Below the pieces are notes generated by a model that did no database searches, had not been told where the DNA came from, and worked only from the letters and a program-made list of their open reading frames with translations. A program made the position numbers and the translations under genes. Positions 5,626-6,247 of a stretch of DNA of 6,247 bases are shown piece after piece. Positions within the stretch are counted from its first letter, which is position 1, and every line of letters begins with the position of its first letter. Origin of the DNA: an uncultured Collinsella sp. (lineage in GTDB: Bacteria > Actinomycetota > Coriobacteriia > Coriobacteriales > Coriobacteriaceae); contig CABUZF010000072.1 of NCBI GenBank assembly GCA_902495985.1, positions 1 to 6,247 of the forward strand. The letters are read 5' to 3'.

Positions 5626-6247
5626 ATGGCCGCCTTGTTCACGACCCCCAAGCGCAATGACAAAACCTCTGGAGCCCATTTTGTCGAGCCCGACGTGCGC
5701 CGTCGCACGCTGCTCGCACACGGAAGCTGGCGCCGCGTGACGCGCCGCATCGTTGTAGGCGCCGTATGCGCGCTTACGGTGAGCTCGCTGCTCATGCCGA
5801 GCGTCTCGTTCGCGGCCGAGTGGGTCAACGTCGGCGGCACTCAGTACAACACTGCAGCAGGCGACGAGGCCGGCACCTGGGCCTGGGACGGCGCCGACGA
5901 TATGAAGCTCAACGGCTATGACGGCGGCGCGATCGAGGCAGCGGGCAAGCTCAACGTGAGCTACGAGGGCAACAACACCGTCACTAACGGCGACGGCCGC
6001 GGCATCAAGGTTAAGGATGGCGCGAACGAGAACGCCGAGCTTAATATTCAGGGCGGCGCGTCCAGCACGCTCAACGTGTCATCTTCTCGTGACGCCATCA
6101 CTTCCGTCGGCAGCATCAACATCGACGGCGCTGGCACTGTCAACGCCACGAGCACCGAGCACGATGCCATCGATGCCGGGGGCGATGTCACCATCAAGGG
6201 CTCGGGAAACGTTAACGCCACGGGCGATTCGGATGGCATCAGGGCCG
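5626..6247 (+). CDS. Secreted surface protein with beta-helix-like repeats, 3' partial
   Basis: The frame is open to the window end (207 residues seen). The start ATG 5626 follows GGGAG (5616-5620) by 5 nt. In-frame ATGs at 5608 and 5614 lack a good site. The N-terminus has a long, Arg-rich n-region (1-41), a hydrophobic core IVVGAVCALTVSSLLM (42-57), and a likely signal peptidase I site after SFA (61-63). The mature part opens with TWAWDGADDMKLNGYDGGAI (84-103), a pattern I associate with surface proteins. Short repeats follow near 108-128, 138-158, 163-183 and 187-205, each a beta strand, a Gly-Asn-rich turn and D-A/G-I. This resembles right-handed parallel beta-helix proteins such as the Cthe_2159 carbohydrate-binding family; that is an inference. 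It may bind glycans, mucin or the cell wall. Any anchor (LPXTG or wall-binding repeats) would lie beyond the window. The gene sits downstream of a strong terminator, so it needs its own promoter. Confidence 0.82.
   Translation, partial: MAALFTTPKRNDKTSGAHFVEPDVRRRTLLAHGSWRRVTRRIVVGAVCALTVSSLLMPSVSFAAEWVNVGGTQYNTAAGDEAGTWAWDGADDMKLNGYDGGAIEAAGKLNVSYEGNNTVTNGDGRGIKVKDGANENAELNIQGGASSTLNVSSSRDAITSVGSINIDGAGTVNATSTEHDAIDAGGDVTIKGSGNVNATGDSDGIRA

Noticed and set aside
5746..5775. Lipobox around Cys48 of the surface protein
   Set aside because: The residues before the Cys are G-A-V, which lack the required small residue at -1. The Cys lies early in the hydrophobic core, and a good signal peptidase I site occurs later.
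5484..5840. 118-codon minus-strand frame across the terminator and the start of the surface protein gene
   Set aside because: It reads opposite a convincing signal peptide and its end lies in the T-rich tail of a terminator. No domain or ribosome site supports it.

Overview
This is a GC-rich window, compactly coded on both strands, from a bacterium that is probably a gut actinobacterium of the Coriobacteriia, most likely Collinsella or a close relative. That is an inference. It rests on strong G/C preference at third codon positions, a Gram-positive-type bile salt hydrolase, a Gram-positive-style secretion signal and the general gene set. No rRNA, tRNA, CRISPR array, insertion sequence or phage gene is visible.

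Layout: (1) positions 1-2201, plus strand, most of a Kup potassium uptake permease whose start lies before the window, followed by a clear intrinsic terminator. (2) 2283-3248, minus strand and convergent with kup, a choloylglycine hydrolase (bile salt hydrolase) with its catalytic residues present. Its start is set by an N-terminal Met-Cys, and its Shine-Dalgarno sequence is buried in an 11-bp inverted repeat. (3) 3249-3493, a non-coding stretch unusually rich in symmetry: a dyad with paired direct repeats at 3316-3347 and an imperfect palindrome of 109 bp at 3391-3499 that contains the stop codon of the next gene. (4) 3494-3913, minus strand, a short peptide-deformylase-like protein that keeps the metal ligands but has Met where the catalytic Glu of HExxH should be. 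(5) 3914-4106, a divergent promoter region. (6) 4107-5420, plus strand, an AzgA-type NCS2 purine permease with its own terminator. (7) 5626 to the window end, plus strand, the N-terminal part of a secreted surface protein with beta-helix-like repeats.

The genes do not form one pathway. They are single-gene units separated by terminators or regulatory-looking gaps: ion uptake (kup), bile-acid deconjugation (bsh), nucleobase uptake (AzgA type) and a surface protein. All four roles fit gut life.

I found no convincing undescribed multi-gene system. The best leads are non-coding (the bsh leader hairpin and the 109-bp palindrome) and the altered active site of the deformylase-like protein.
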